Assembly: GCF_000820005.1 (NCBI RefSeq)
Contig: NZ_CDBL01000036.1
Coordinates: 1 to 64,000 of the forward strand
DNA: 64,000 nucleotides
Direction: 5' to 3'
From: Aeromonas piscicola
Lineage (GTDB): Bacteria > Pseudomonadota > Gammaproteobacteria > Enterobacterales > Aeromonadaceae
Shown here: piece by piece, positions 42,863 to 51,162 of the stretch
How positions within the stretch are numbered: position 1 is the stretch's first letter
Layout of the letters: each line of letters opens with the position of its first letter
The notes under the pieces: generated by a model
Databases searched by the model: none
What the model saw: only the letters and a program-made list of their open reading frames with translations
What the model was told of the DNA's origin: nothing
Made by a program: the position numbers and the translations under genes

Positions 42863-44392
42863 TCAGGCCTTGAGGCCGAGCCGTCTGGCGAGCCGGTGCA
42901 GGTTGCCGCCGTCCAGCTCAAGCGCCCGGGCAGTGGCGGCCCAGTTGCCCTGCTGGGCCGCCAGGGTCTGCTCGATCAGCTGGAACTGGAATGCATCGGT
43001 AGCCGTGCGCAGTCCAATGCCAGCTGTCATCTGCTGCGCTACCTGTTCCACAGGGATGCGGCTGGATGAGGGGGCGCCGGTGGCCGCCAGGTTGAAGTGG
43101 TGGCAATCCAGCGCGGGGGCCTGACTGCCCTGCTCGGCCCGCGCCAGCACGGCGGCCCTGTGGATGGCGTGCTCCAGCTCCCGCACGTTGCCCGGCCAGT
43201 CGTAGCTGGCGAGCAGTTGCAGCGCCCTGGGCTCGATGCGCAGCCGCTCCAGCCCCAGGCTGACCCGGCAGCGTTCGCAAAAATAACCAGCCAGCAGGGG
43301 GATGTCGTCCGGTCGCTCCCGCAGGGCGGGGGCGTGGATCGGGAAGACGCTCAGGCGGTGGTAGAGATCGCTTCGAAACTGCCCCTCGACCACCGCCTGT
43401 TTCAGATCCCGGTTGGTGGCGGCCAGGATGCGCACGTTCACCTTGAGGGGCGTGTCGTCACCGATGCGCTGCAGATCGCCGTATTGCAGCACCCGCAGCA
43501 GCTTGGCCTGCAGCGACAGGGAGAGTTCGCCGATCTCGTCCAGGAACAGGGTGCCCTTGTCGGCCAGCTCGAACTTGCCCGCCCGGTTGTGAATGGCGCC
43601 GGTGAAAGCCCCCTTCACGTGGCCGAACAGCTCGCTCTCCGCCACCGATTCCGGCAGGGCTGCGCAGTTGAGATAGACAAGAGGCGCGCTGGCGCGGGGT
43701 GACCCCTGATGCACCGCCTTGGCGATCAGCTCCTTGCCGACTCCCGTCTCCCCCAGGATCAGCACGTTCAGCTCGGAGCTCGCCACCACGGCTATCTCGT
43801 GGCGCAGCCGGTCCATGGCGGGGGAGCGGCCTATCATCTCGGGCTGGCCCGGCCCATTCTGGGTGGAGGGGGCGAGGGGTTCGCTGCTCTGGCGGGCGAG
43901 CCGTTCCAGCAACAGGGCGTTGCTGAGGGCGGCGGCGGCCAGGGCGCCCACCAGTCGCAGCTCCTCGTCGCTGATGCCGTCGAACTGGGTCGGGTTCATG
44001 CCATCTATGGTCAGGGCGCCGATCAGCGTCTGATCCGAAAACAGTGGCAGGCCAACGCAGGCGTGCACCCTGAAGTCGTCGTGATCCGGGATCAGGCCGT
44101 CATAGGGGTCGGGCAGGTTGCTGTCGGCGGGGAAGCGCACCACGTCACCGGCACGGGCTATGGCCTCCATGCGCGGATGGTCCGCCAGCGCGAAGCGGCG
44201 GCCCAGCACGTCCTGCATCAGGCCGTCGATGGCCAGCGGTATGAACTGGCCCCCCTCGTAGCGCAGCAGGGCCGAGGCGTCCGAGTGCAGCAGGCTGCGC
44301 ACGCTCTGGATCAGGCGGTGGAACCTGTCCTGATGGGAGATGCCGAGTTGCAGGTCGAGGGCGATGCGCGCCAGGCTGTCGGTTGAAATCAC
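42863..44392 (-). CDS. norR: anaerobic nitric oxide reductase transcription regulator NorR
   Basis: NorR is an NO-sensing sigma-54 activator. The GAF domain binds a mononuclear iron; R80, D95, D98, C112 and D130 line up, with an offset of one, with the proposed iron-ligand set of E. coli NorR. The AAA+ domain has Walker A GETGVGKE (214-221) and the sigma-54 loop GAFTGA (261-266). The C-terminus is a Fis-type helix-turn-helix ([21 protein letters not shown]). The 509 residues fit the family. The start is GTG at 44392. The nearest NorR site overlaps its ribosome-site region, so it may repress itself. It diverges from norVW. Confidence 0.96.
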   Translation of the reverse strand: MISTDSLARIALDLQLGISHQDRFHRLIQSVRSLLHSDASALLRYEGGQFIPLAIDGLMQDVLGRRFALADHPRMEAIARAGDVVRFPADSNLPDPYDGLIPDHDDFRVHACVGLPLFSDQTLIGALTIDGMNPTQFDGISDEELRLVGALAAAALSNALLLERLARQSSEPLAPSTQNGPGQPEMIGRSPAMDRLRHEIAVVASSELNVLILGETGVGKELIAKAVHQGSPRASAPLVYLNCAALPESVAESELFGHVKGAFTGAIHNRAGKFELADKGTLFLDEIGELSLSLQAKLLRVLQYGDLQRIGDDTPLKVNVRILAATNRDLKQAVVEGQFRSDLYHRLSVFPIHAPALRERPDDIPLLAGYFCERCRVSLGLERLRIEPRALQLLASYDWPGNVRELEHAIHRAAVLARAEQGSQAPALDCHHFNLAATGAPSSSRIPVEQVAQQMTAGIGLRTATDAFQFQLIEQTLAAQQGNWAATARALELDGGNLHRLARRLGLKA

Positions 44393-44399
44393 GAGAATT

Positions 44400-44410
44400 G
44401 TCCAAATGAC
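44400..44410. promoter_or_regulatory. NorR-binding site 1 (GT-N7-AC)
   Basis: GTCCAAATGAC fits the NorR core GT-N7-AC and lies 100 bases upstream of the sigma-54 promoter, overlapping the norR leader. Confidence 0.65.
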
Positions 44411-44419
44411 AGTGTCTTT

Positions 44420-44430
44420 GTGTTTTTGAC
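44420..44430. promoter_or_regulatory. NorR-binding site 2 (GT-N7-AC)
   Basis: GTGTTTTTGAC fits GT-N7-AC, 20 bases on from site 1. It lacks the central AAATG shared by the other two sites and is probably the weakest. Confidence 0.5.
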
Positions 44431-44444
44431 TATGAGTGGTAGTT

Positions 44445-44455
44445 GTCTAAATGAC
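44445..44455. promoter_or_regulatory. NorR-binding site 3 (GT-N7-AC)
   Basis: GTCTAAATGAC fits GT-N7-AC and matches site 1 at 10 of 11 bases. Three such sites also precede norV in E. coli, where NorR needs all three. Confidence 0.68.
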
Positions 44456-44498
44456 AACGCCTGAAATGCGTTTTCTATAAAAACAATGAGTTATGAGT

Positions 44499-44515
44499 TG
44501 GCACGTCAACTGCAA
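44499..44515 (+). promoter_or_regulatory. sigma-54 promoter of norVW
   Basis: TTGGCACGTCAACTGCAA carries GG at 44500-44501 and GC at 44512-44513, exactly the 10-base gap of -24/-12 elements, and closely matches TGGCACG-N4-TTGCA. The expected start of transcription is near 44525, about 40 bases before the norV ATG. Confidence 0.85.
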
Positions 44516-44563
44516 TAGTCCGTTCAGTCGCACATTCGCTATTGCATTCTGAGGAACAACTTG

Positions 44564-46045
44564 ATGACCATTCACGTCAAAAACAACATTCACTGGGTCG
44601 GCCAACGGGACTGGGAGGTGCGCGACTTCCACGGCACCGAGTACAAGACCCACAAGGGCACCAGCTATAACAGCTATCTCATCCGCGAAGGGAAGAACGT
44701 ACTGATCGACACCGTCGATCACAAGTTCAGCCGGGAGTTCGTGCAGAACCTGGCTGCGGAGATCGATCTCGCTTCCATCGATTTCGTGGTGATCAACCAC
44801 GCCGAGGAGGATCACGCCGGCGCCCTGACCGAGCTGATGGCCCGCATCCCGGGCACCCCCATCTACTGCACCCACAACGCCATCGACTCCATCACCGGCC
44901 ATCATCATCATCCTGAGTGGAACTTCCACCCGGTCAAGACCGGCGACAGCCTGGACATAGGCAACGGCAAGCAGCTGGTGTTTATCGAGACTCCCATGCT
45001 GCATTGGCCCGACAGCATGATGACCTATATGACAGAGGATGCGGTGCTCTTCTCCAACGATGCCTTCGGCCAGCACTACTGCGACGAGCACCTGTTCAAC
45101 GACGAGGTGGATCAGGTTGAGCTGATGGAGCAGTGCCAGCGCTACTACGCCAACATACTCACCCCCTTCAGCCCGCTGGTGACCGCCAAGATCAAGGAGG
45201 TGTTGGGCTTCAACCTGCCGGTGAGCATGGTGGCCACCTCCCACGGCATCGTCTGGCGCGACGATCCCACCCAGATAATCCTGAAATACCTGGAGTGGGC
45301 CGACCACTACCAGGAGGATCGCATCACCCTCTTTTACGACTCCATGTCCAACAACACCCGCATGATGGCCGACGCCATCGCCCAGGGCATCCACGAGGTG
45401 GACCCCGGGGTGGCGGTGAAGATCTACAACGTGGCGCGCCACGACAAGAACGAGATCCTGACCCAGGTGTTCCGCTCCAAGGGAGTGCTGGTGGGCTCCT
45501 CCACCATGAACAACGTCATGATGCCCAAGGTGGCGGGCATGCTGGAGGAGATCACCGGCCTGCGCTTCAGAAACAAGCGCGCCTCGGCCTTCGGCAGCTA
45601 TGGCTGGACTGGCGGCGCCGTGGACCGCATCCAGACCCGGTTGATGGACGCGGGTTTCGATATCAGCATCTCCCTCAAGGCCAAGTGGCGCCCGGATGGT
45701 TCGGCCCTGGCCGACTGTCGCGAGCACGGCCGCCAGCTGGCCCGCCAGTGGGCGCTGCACCCGCTCGAGACGCCCCGCCCGATCACCACCACTCCGGCTG
45801 CGGTGACGCCTGCTCCCGTGATCGCCAAGGCGCCGCAAGCCGCAGCGGCCGCCGCTGAATGGGACGACGAGCAGAGCATGCTCTGCGTCGTCTGCCAGTG
45901 GGTCTATGACCCGGCGCTGGGGGAGCCGGATCAGCTGGTGGCACCAGGCACTCCCTGGGCCCAGGTGCCGGACAGCTTCCTCTGCCCCGGCTGCGGCATC
46001 GGCAAGGAGGTATTCGAACCCTGCGCCGTGGAGGCCTGTGTATGA
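44564..46045 (+). CDS. norV: anaerobic nitric oxide reductase flavorubredoxin
   Basis: NorV reduces NO to N2O in the cytoplasm without oxygen. The 493-residue product has a metallo-beta-lactamase-like di-iron domain (about 1-250) with HAEEDHAG ligands, a flavodoxin domain (about 255-395) with [12 protein letters not shown], a poorly conserved Ala/Pro linker, and a C-terminal rubredoxin (about 440-485) with CVVC and CPGC iron motifs. The start is the ATG at 44564 after GAGGAAC. Its stop overlaps norW by 4 bases. Regulation by NorR through a sigma-54 promoter is legible upstream. Confidence 0.97.
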   Translation: MTIHVKNNIHWVGQRDWEVRDFHGTEYKTHKGTSYNSYLIREGKNVLIDTVDHKFSREFVQNLAAEIDLASIDFVVINHAEEDHAGALTELMARIPGTPIYCTHNAIDSITGHHHHPEWNFHPVKTGDSLDIGNGKQLVFIETPMLHWPDSMMTYMTEDAVLFSNDAFGQHYCDEHLFNDEVDQVELMEQCQRYYANILTPFSPLVTAKIKEVLGFNLPVSMVATSHGIVWRDDPTQIILKYLEWADHYQEDRITLFYDSMSNNTRMMADAIAQGIHEVDPGVAVKIYNVARHDKNEILTQVFRSKGVLVGSSTMNNVMMPKVAGMLEEITGLRFRNKRASAFGSYGWTGGAVDRIQTRLMDAGFDISISLKAKWRPDGSALADCREHGRQLARQWALHPLETPRPITTTPAAVTPAPVIAKAPQAAAAAAEWDDEQSMLCVVCQWVYDPALGEPDQLVAPGTPWAQVPDSFLCPGCGIGKEVFEPCAVEACV

Positions 46046-47208
46046 ACGCAGCAACCCTGAATGACGCCGGCATCAGCCGGGAAATCGTGGTGATCGGCAG
46101 CGGCTTCGCCGCCCAGCAGCTGGTCAAGAGCCTGCGCAAGCTGGATGGTGAACAGCCCATCCGCCTCATCACGGCCGACAGCGGCGACGAGTACAACAAG
46201 CCGGACTTGAGCCACGTGGTTAGCCGGGGCTGCGCCGCCGCGGCCATGACCCGGCAGAGCGGCAGCGACTTTGCCGAGCAGCAGCGCATCGCGCTGCTGC
46301 CCTACTGCCCAGTGCTTGGCATAGATCCCGTCCGGCGGCTGGTGCTGACCGAGCAGGGCAGCTTCCCCTACGGCCAGCTGGTGCTGGCCACCGGCGCCAG
46401 CGCGGCGCGCCCCGAGATACCGGGAAGCGAGCATCTGGTGACCCTCAACAGTCAGCAGGAGTACGCCGCCGCCGAGGGGCTCATCCAGCAGGCCCGCCGC
46501 ATCCTGGTGCTGGGGGCCGGCCTCATCGGCTGCGAGCTGGCGATGGACATGGCGAGCGATGGTCGCGAGGTCACCCTGCTGGATCTGGCCGACAGCCCGC
46601 TCAGCACCCTGTTGCCTGCTGTGCTGAGTCAGCCACTGCAGCAGGCACTGCGCAGTCAGGGGGTCAGCCTGCAATTCGGGGCAGGTATCGCCAGGATAGA
46701 TGCCCAGCCCGGCGACGGCTGGCGGGTGACCCTGACCGATGGCCGCACCAGCGAGCAGGATCTGGTGATCGCCGCGATCGGCCTGCGGCCGAATCTGGCC
46801 CTGGCCCAAGGGGCCGGGCTGGAGGTGGAACGTGGCATCCTGGTCGACGACAACTTGCAGACCAGCGCTCCCCATATCTTCGCACTGGGTGATTGCGCCC
46901 AGTGGCGGGGACAGCTGCTCCCCTTCCTGCAACCAATAGTGCTGGGGGCCAATGCGCTGGCGCGCACCCTGCTTGGTACGCCGACCCCACTGACCCTGCC
47001 ACCCATGCTGGTGAAGGTGAAGACGCCGCGTTATCCCTTGCAGCTGGCGGGCCGCACCAAGGGCGAGGATCTCGCCTGGCAGTGCCGCTGGAACAGCCAG
47101 GGCATGGTGGCCGAGGCACACGGCGAAGATGGCGAGCTGTGCGGCTTCGTGGTGGGGGGCGATCAGATGAGCGCCGCCTTCCCGCTGCTGCGCCAGTTGC
47201 CCCGTTGA
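46042..47208 (+). CDS. norW: NADH:flavorubredoxin reductase NorW
   Basis: NorW passes electrons from NADH to the rubredoxin domain of NorV. The 388-residue FAD enzyme has an N-terminal dinucleotide motif [12 protein letters not shown], a second one for NADH at [16 protein letters not shown] (about 155-170), and FALGDCAQW near 280 for FAD. Its ATG overlaps the norV stop (ATGA), so translation is coupled. Confidence 0.95.
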   Translation: MNAATLNDAGISREIVVIGSGFAAQQLVKSLRKLDGEQPIRLITADSGDEYNKPDLSHVVSRGCAAAAMTRQSGSDFAEQQRIALLPYCPVLGIDPVRRLVLTEQGSFPYGQLVLATGASAARPEIPGSEHLVTLNSQQEYAAAEGLIQQARRILVLGAGLIGCELAMDMASDGREVTLLDLADSPLSTLLPAVLSQPLQQALRSQGVSLQFGAGIARIDAQPGDGWRVTLTDGRTSEQDLVIAAIGLRPNLALAQGAGLEVERGILVDDNLQTSAPHIFALGDCAQWRGQLLPFLQPIVLGANALARTLLGTPTPLTLPPMLVKVKTPRYPLQLAGRTKGEDLAWQCRWNSQGMVAEAHGEDGELCGFVVGGDQMSAAFPLLRQLPR

Positions 47209-47258
47209 TTCATCGATACGTCAGGCCGGGTTGACCCGGCTACTTGAGGAGAATTGAT

Positions 47259-47600
47259 ATGTCCATGCAACTTATTCCGTCTCACTGGGTGGTGCGTCGT
47301 TCCACTCCCTTCTTTACCCGCGAGAATGTGCCCCAGGCCCTGCTCAGCCACCACAATACGGCGGCCGGGGTGTTCGGCCAGATCTGCGTGATGGAGGGAA
47401 CCGTCACCTATCACGGCTTTGCCGACGAGCAGGCCGAGGAGCCTGAGATAAGCCTGGTGATCCGGGCCGGCCAGTTTGCCACCAGCCCGCCCCAGTACTG
47501 GCACAGGGTCGAGCTGTCGGAGGATGCCCGCTTCAACATCCACTTCTGGGCCGAGCAGGCAGAATCCGATCAGCCCCTGTTCAACAGCCGCAAGGCATAA
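47259..47600 (+). CDS. YeaR-like DUF1971 protein in the norVW operon
   Basis: A 113-residue cupin-like protein of the DUF1971 family. It resembles E. coli YeaR, a nitrate- and NO-responsive protein, especially at RSTPFF, YHGFADEQAEEPE and AGQFATSPPQYWH. GAGGAG lies before the ATG at 47259. It starts 50 bases after norW on the same strand with no terminator between, so NorR probably controls it too. The biochemical role of the family is not settled; a part in nitrosative stress is inferred from the company it keeps. Confidence 0.85.
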   Translation: MSMQLIPSHWVVRRSTPFFTRENVPQALLSHHNTAAGVFGQICVMEGTVTYHGFADEQAEEPEISLVIRAGQFATSPPQYWHRVELSEDARFNIHFWAEQAESDQPLFNSRKA

Positions 47601-47724
47601 GGTTCAACCCTAGCCAGGGGGCATTGGGCGCGAATGTCCCCCTCTGCCCATGCAGATCAAAATAATCAACTCAGATGTTCGTTATCCTGCCCCCTTATCC
47701 GAATGAGTGCTATGAGGGAGATGC

Positions 47725-48942
47725 ATGAGCCTGATTGAAGCGATGACCATGGTGGCTAGCCTGGTCTATCTGGTCCTGTTGGGGTGGCAGGTGCGGTCCG
47801 GCTGGCAGTGGCATCTTGCCCTCGGCTTGCTGCTCGTCGGCTGGCTGGTGGCGGCGGATTTCACCCTCTGGCTCGCGCTGGGGCTGGTGGTCGTCCCCCT
47901 CGCTCTGTGGCACAAATACCGACCGCTGCCGGCACTCAGCGGAGCCAACAGCCAGTCGCTGCGGGCCTGGGCCCGTCATCTGCTGCTGCTCTGCTGGGGG
48001 CTGGTGACTGTGCAGTATGGCCTGCATATCTGGCAGCTGGGGCAGGGGATACCCCCCTGGCTGGTGCGTCCGGACGTGGTCGACGGCTTCCTGCCCATCG
48101 CCGGCGGGCTCGGGCTGCGAGCCTGGCTCAGTCAGGGGCTGGTGGATCCCCATCATCCGGCGGCCACCATCACTGTACTGGTGCTCTGTCTGTCGGCCCT
48201 GTTGCTGGGGCGAGCCTTCTGCGCCTGGTTCTGCCCGATCGGGCTGGTGGGTGAGTGGCTGCATCGTCTGCGCAGTCGCCTGCTGCCAGGGGAGTGGATG
48301 CCGCCGCGCTGGCTCGATGCCGTGCTGCGTTCCCAGAAATTCCTGGTGCTCGGATTTTTGCTGTTTATCGTGCTGATCGCGGTGCCAGGCGCCGCCCTGC
48401 CCGGCTACTTCACCAGCCCCTACCATCAGGCGGCGGACATGAAGATGGGGGCCTTCTTCTTCAACCTGACCCTGATTTCGGGCCTGTGTCTGGGCTGGGT
48501 GCTGCTGCTCACAGCCACCTTCCGCCAGTGCTTCTGCCGCTACCTCTGCCCCTACGGCGCCTGGCTCGCCCTGCTGGGCTTGTTGACGCCCCTGCGCATT
48601 CGCCGCGATCCCGCCCATTGTCTGCGAAGTACTGGCCATGACTGCGATAAGTGCAGCCGGGCCTGTCCCTCCCGCATCCAGGTGCACCAGCTGATCGCGG
48701 TGCGCAGCCTGGAGTGCACCAGTTGTATGAGCTGCGTCGCCGCCTGCCCCAAGCGGGCCGATGCGCTGCACCTTGGCAGCAAGGCGCGCAGGCTTGAGCC
48801 CCGCTGGCTGCTGGGTCTGCTCTGCCTGTTGTTGTTGATATTGCCGCTGCTCTCCTACGGCCTGCTGGGTATCTGGGTCAGCCAGACGCCACTGGCGGAT
48901 CGCGCCCAGCTGCTGCAGCTGTTGCCCCAACTGGCTCATTGA
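47725..48942 (+). CDS. NapH/YccM-like membrane polyferredoxin
   Basis: A 405-residue inner-membrane protein with about seven to eight hydrophobic segments and iron-sulfur motifs. Two CxxxCP motifs (CAWFCPIG and CRYLCPYG) and two ferredoxin-type clusters (CDKCSRACP, then CTSCMSCVAACP, about residues 300-345) place it with NapH, NosR and YccM-like electron-transfer proteins. It likely carries quinol electrons to a periplasmic or cytoplasmic partner that cannot be named. GGGAG precedes the ATG. It lies downstream of the norVW operon after a 124-base gap with an imperfect hairpin and may have its own promoter. Confidence 0.83.
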   Translation: MSLIEAMTMVASLVYLVLLGWQVRSGWQWHLALGLLLVGWLVAADFTLWLALGLVVVPLALWHKYRPLPALSGANSQSLRAWARHLLLLCWGLVTVQYGLHIWQLGQGIPPWLVRPDVVDGFLPIAGGLGLRAWLSQGLVDPHHPAATITVLVLCLSALLLGRAFCAWFCPIGLVGEWLHRLRSRLLPGEWMPPRWLDAVLRSQKFLVLGFLLFIVLIAVPGAALPGYFTSPYHQAADMKMGAFFFNLTLISGLCLGWVLLLTATFRQCFCRYLCPYGAWLALLGLLTPLRIRRDPAHCLRSTGHDCDKCSRACPSRIQVHQLIAVRSLECTSCMSCVAACPKRADALHLGSKARRLEPRWLLGLLCLLLLILPLLSYGLLGIWVSQTPLADRAQLLQLLPQLAH

Positions 48943-49229
48943 GCACCGATGAGTCAGTTGCAGGCGCTCCTCTGAGGGGGCCGCCGGGCGGTCTGAAGAT
49001 GCACCCGCATTTGATACCTGAGGGGTAGCAGGGTAAAGTCCCTTCCCCGACATGGCGGCCCTGCTGCCGTGTCGGGCCGACAGCCAGCCTTAACCACCTT
49101 GCTTCGCTTTCGAAGCAGCAAGCGCTGGGCGCCGGCACATAGATGAGCGCGATCTACCATGACAACCGGCGTAGCAAATGCAACGGTCCGCGGTCGCGAC
49201 CAGATCCACAATCGTCTTTGGAGAAGTAA
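48943..49229 (+). other. structured leader of the aromatic amino acid permease
   Basis: This 287-base gap contains two good hairpins. One is at 49046-49076 (CCCGACA / TGTCGGG, extended inward to about 11 bp). The other is at 49101-49116 (GCTTCG / CGAAGC around CTTT). No U tract follows either. No TyrR box and no tryptophan-rich leader peptide are visible. A 28-codon reading frame at its end abuts the permease. Confidence 0.5.
49143..49229 (+). CDS. possible 28-aa leader peptide abutting the permease
   Basis: An ATG at 49143 opens a 28-codon frame whose TAA ends at 49229, directly against the permease ATG at 49230. The peptide is polar and basic with one tyrosine and no tryptophan. No Shine-Dalgarno sequence precedes it, and the permease site GGAG lies inside its last codons. 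It may be chance, or a coupling peptide. Confidence 0.2.
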   Translation: MSAIYHDNRRSKCNGPRSRPDPQSSLEK

Positions 49230-50456
49230 ATGGGACAGAAACCATCTTTGGTGGGCGGGGCATGCATCATTGCCGGCGTCTGTGTAGGGGCCGGCATGCT
49301 GGGCTTGCCGAGTGCCGGGGCGGGCGCCTGGACCATCTGGTCGGTGCTGGCCATCACCCTGACCATGATAGTGATGACGGTTTCCGGCTGGATGCTGCTG
49401 GAGTCCTATCAGGGCTACCCGCTGCGCGTGTCGTTCGATACCGTGACCCGGGAGCTGCTGGGAGAGAAGGTCAACGTCCTCAACAACCTCACCGTCTACT
49501 TTGTCGGCGGCATACTGCTCTACGCCTACATCACCTCGGCCGGCCTCATCATAGATGGCATGACCGGCATCGGCAGCCACTGGGGATCCATCCTGTTCAC
49601 CCTGGGCTTCTCCGGCCTGGTGTGGCACTCGACCCGGGCCGTGGATCGCATCTCGGTCGTGCTGGTCATCGCCATGGGGCTGAGCTTCGTGTTCGGCATC
49701 TCGGGCCTCTCCCTCAACATCAAGCCGACCCTGCTGTTCGATACTCTGAGCGAGCACGCCAGCTATGCTCCTTATGCACTGGCCATGCTGCCGGTGGCGC
49801 TCACCTCGTTTGGCTATCACCACTCGGTGTCGTCCATGCGCGCCTACTACGGTGAGGAGCGCCGCGCCCGTTACGCCATTCTCGGTGGTACCGCCATAGC
49901 GCTGCTGTTCTACCTCATCTGGCTGGTGAGCGTGTTCGGCAACCTGCCGCGCAGCGAGTTCGGGCCCGTGGTGGCCCAGGGCGGCAACGTCGACGTGCTG
50001 CTCAAGGCGCTGGCCTCGGTGATAGAGTCGGAGGCCGTCTCCAACGCCCTCAACCTCTTCTCCATGGCCGCCATCCTCTCCTCCTTTATCGGGGTGGGTC
50101 TGGGGGTGTTCGACTATCTGGCTGATCTGTTCAAGTTCGACAACAGTCATCAGGGCCGCGCCAAGTCGTGGGCCGCCACCTTCCTGCCGCCGCTGCTGCT
50201 CTCTCTGCTGTTCCCGTTCGGCTTCCTGATGGCCATCGGCTACGCCGGCGCCGTGGCGACCCTCTGGACCTGCATCATACCCGCGCTGCTGGCCTGGAAG
50301 GTGCGCACCGGCAAGGGTGAGCAAGGCGGCAAAGGCGACGGCTTCCGCGCACCGGGCGGCATGCCGATGATAGTGGGCGTCTTGCTGTTCGGTGTGCTGA
50401 CCGCGCTCTTCCACCTGCTCAATATGGCGGGTCAGCTGCCTGTCTATACCGGCTGA
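49230..50456 (+). CDS. aromatic amino acid permease, Mtr/TnaB/TyrP family
   Basis: A 408-residue inner-membrane symporter with about eleven hydrophobic segments. SLVGGACIIAGVCVGAGMLG at the start and the SFGYHHSVSSMRAYYG region are characteristic of HAAAP-family tryptophan or tyrosine permeases. I cannot separate tryptophan from tyrosine specificity. GGAG lies 8 bases before the ATG. No tnaA or TyrR box is seen nearby. A strong terminator follows. Confidence 0.88.
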   Translation: MGQKPSLVGGACIIAGVCVGAGMLGLPSAGAGAWTIWSVLAITLTMIVMTVSGWMLLESYQGYPLRVSFDTVTRELLGEKVNVLNNLTVYFVGGILLYAYITSAGLIIDGMTGIGSHWGSILFTLGFSGLVWHSTRAVDRISVVLVIAMGLSFVFGISGLSLNIKPTLLFDTLSEHASYAPYALAMLPVALTSFGYHHSVSSMRAYYGEERRARYAILGGTAIALLFYLIWLVSVFGNLPRSEFGPVVAQGGNVDVLLKALASVIESEAVSNALNLFSMAAILSSFIGVGLGVFDYLADLFKFDNSHQGRAKSWAATFLPPLLLSLLFPFGFLMAIGYAGAVATLWTCIIPALLAWKVRTGKGEQGGKGDGFRAPGGMPMIVGVLLFGVLTALFHLLNMAGQLPVYTG

Positions 50457-50497
50457 TCTATATAAACAGCCAACCGCCGTCACCGGTGGCATGCAGT

Positions 50498-50524
50498 AAA
50501 ACGGCGCCTTCGGGCGCCGTTTTA
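50498..50524 (+). terminator. terminator after the permease, AAAACGGCGCC type (copy 1)
   Basis: AAAACGGCGCC pairs with GGCGCCGTTTT around TTCG. The same 11-base arms recur at 53232-53257 and 57421-57446. Confidence 0.92.
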
Positions 50525-50607
50525 CTGTGGGGACTCCGACGGCAGAGCCGTATTCTAGTCTGGAGAGCCGCCCTGGATTCCATATGGTCCGATTTGGGGC
50601 GTACCTG

Positions 50608-50964
50608 TTACTGCCTGCTTAGCTCATCAGCGGCAGAGACCAGTTGTTCCAGTTGGTGGTGGATCTGGGCACGTTCCAGCTGTTGAAGCGGCTGACGGTT
50701 CCATAACACCGGGTTCAGGGTCTGTGAATCGAAGCCAAGTACCGGTTTGCAGGGGTCTTGGCTGAACAGGTTCTGCGCCGCGGCTTGGGCACTGGTGGCC
50801 GCCTCAAGGCGCGTAAACATCAGCAGATAGTTGGCCGGGTGCTCGGTCAGATGGCAGGTAAGCTCGCCGATCTGCAGGCTGGTGACGCTATCCTCCTGCT
50901 GCGGTGCCGGAAGGGAGAGGGAGAGAAACAACTGGTGGATGGCGGCGTGATAAAGAGTGTTCAT
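50608..50964 (-). CDS. putative type III secretion chaperone for the AexU-like effector
   Basis: A 118-residue acidic protein that diverges from the effector gene. Size, acidity and the alternation of strand and helix (for example SVTSLQIGELTCHLTEHP followed by YLLMFTRLEA) fit a class I CesT/SycE-like chaperone, which would bind the effector near its N-terminus before secretion. GGAG precedes the ATG at 50964. A longer open frame on this strand reaching 51564 runs antisense to the effector and is not the gene. The identity as chaperone is inferred from fold type and position. Confidence 0.75.
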   Translation of the reverse strand: MNTLYHAAIHQLFLSLSLPAPQQEDSVTSLQIGELTCHLTEHPANYLLMFTRLEAATSAQAAAQNLFSQDPCKPVLGFDSQTLNPVLWNRQPLQQLERAQIHHQLEQLVSAADELSRQ

Positions 50965-51162
50965 TGATGGCTCCAGATTGATGATGGCGCCATTAGAGCA
51001 GGTCGCCGCCAGCGGCACTGTTAACGATGGCTCTCTTTTTTTAGCTTTTCGGTCAGTGAGATAGCACTCCGTGCTCAGTACAAAAATCGCGACCAATCCC
51101 GATAGTCCCTGTTGATGGCCTCTCCTAGACTGGCGGCGAAACATCACAAGAAGACAATTATC
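50965..51162. promoter_or_regulatory. divergent promoter region of chaperone and effector
   Basis: The 198 bases include an A/T tract (51034-51043; TAAAAAAA on the minus strand) that resembles the adenine box TxAAAAxA of ExsA-type T3SS activators. The match is short and the region is otherwise ordinary, so T3SS co-regulation is only suggested. Confidence 0.3.

Noticed and set aside
47618-47643. Terminator between the YeaR-like gene and the polyferredoxin gene
   Set aside because: The GGGGGCATT / AATGTCCCCC stem has a bulge and no U tract.
49143-49229. tnaC-like leader peptide before the permease
   Set aside because: There is no tryptophan codon and no Rho-site arrangement; kept only as a low-confidence short frame.
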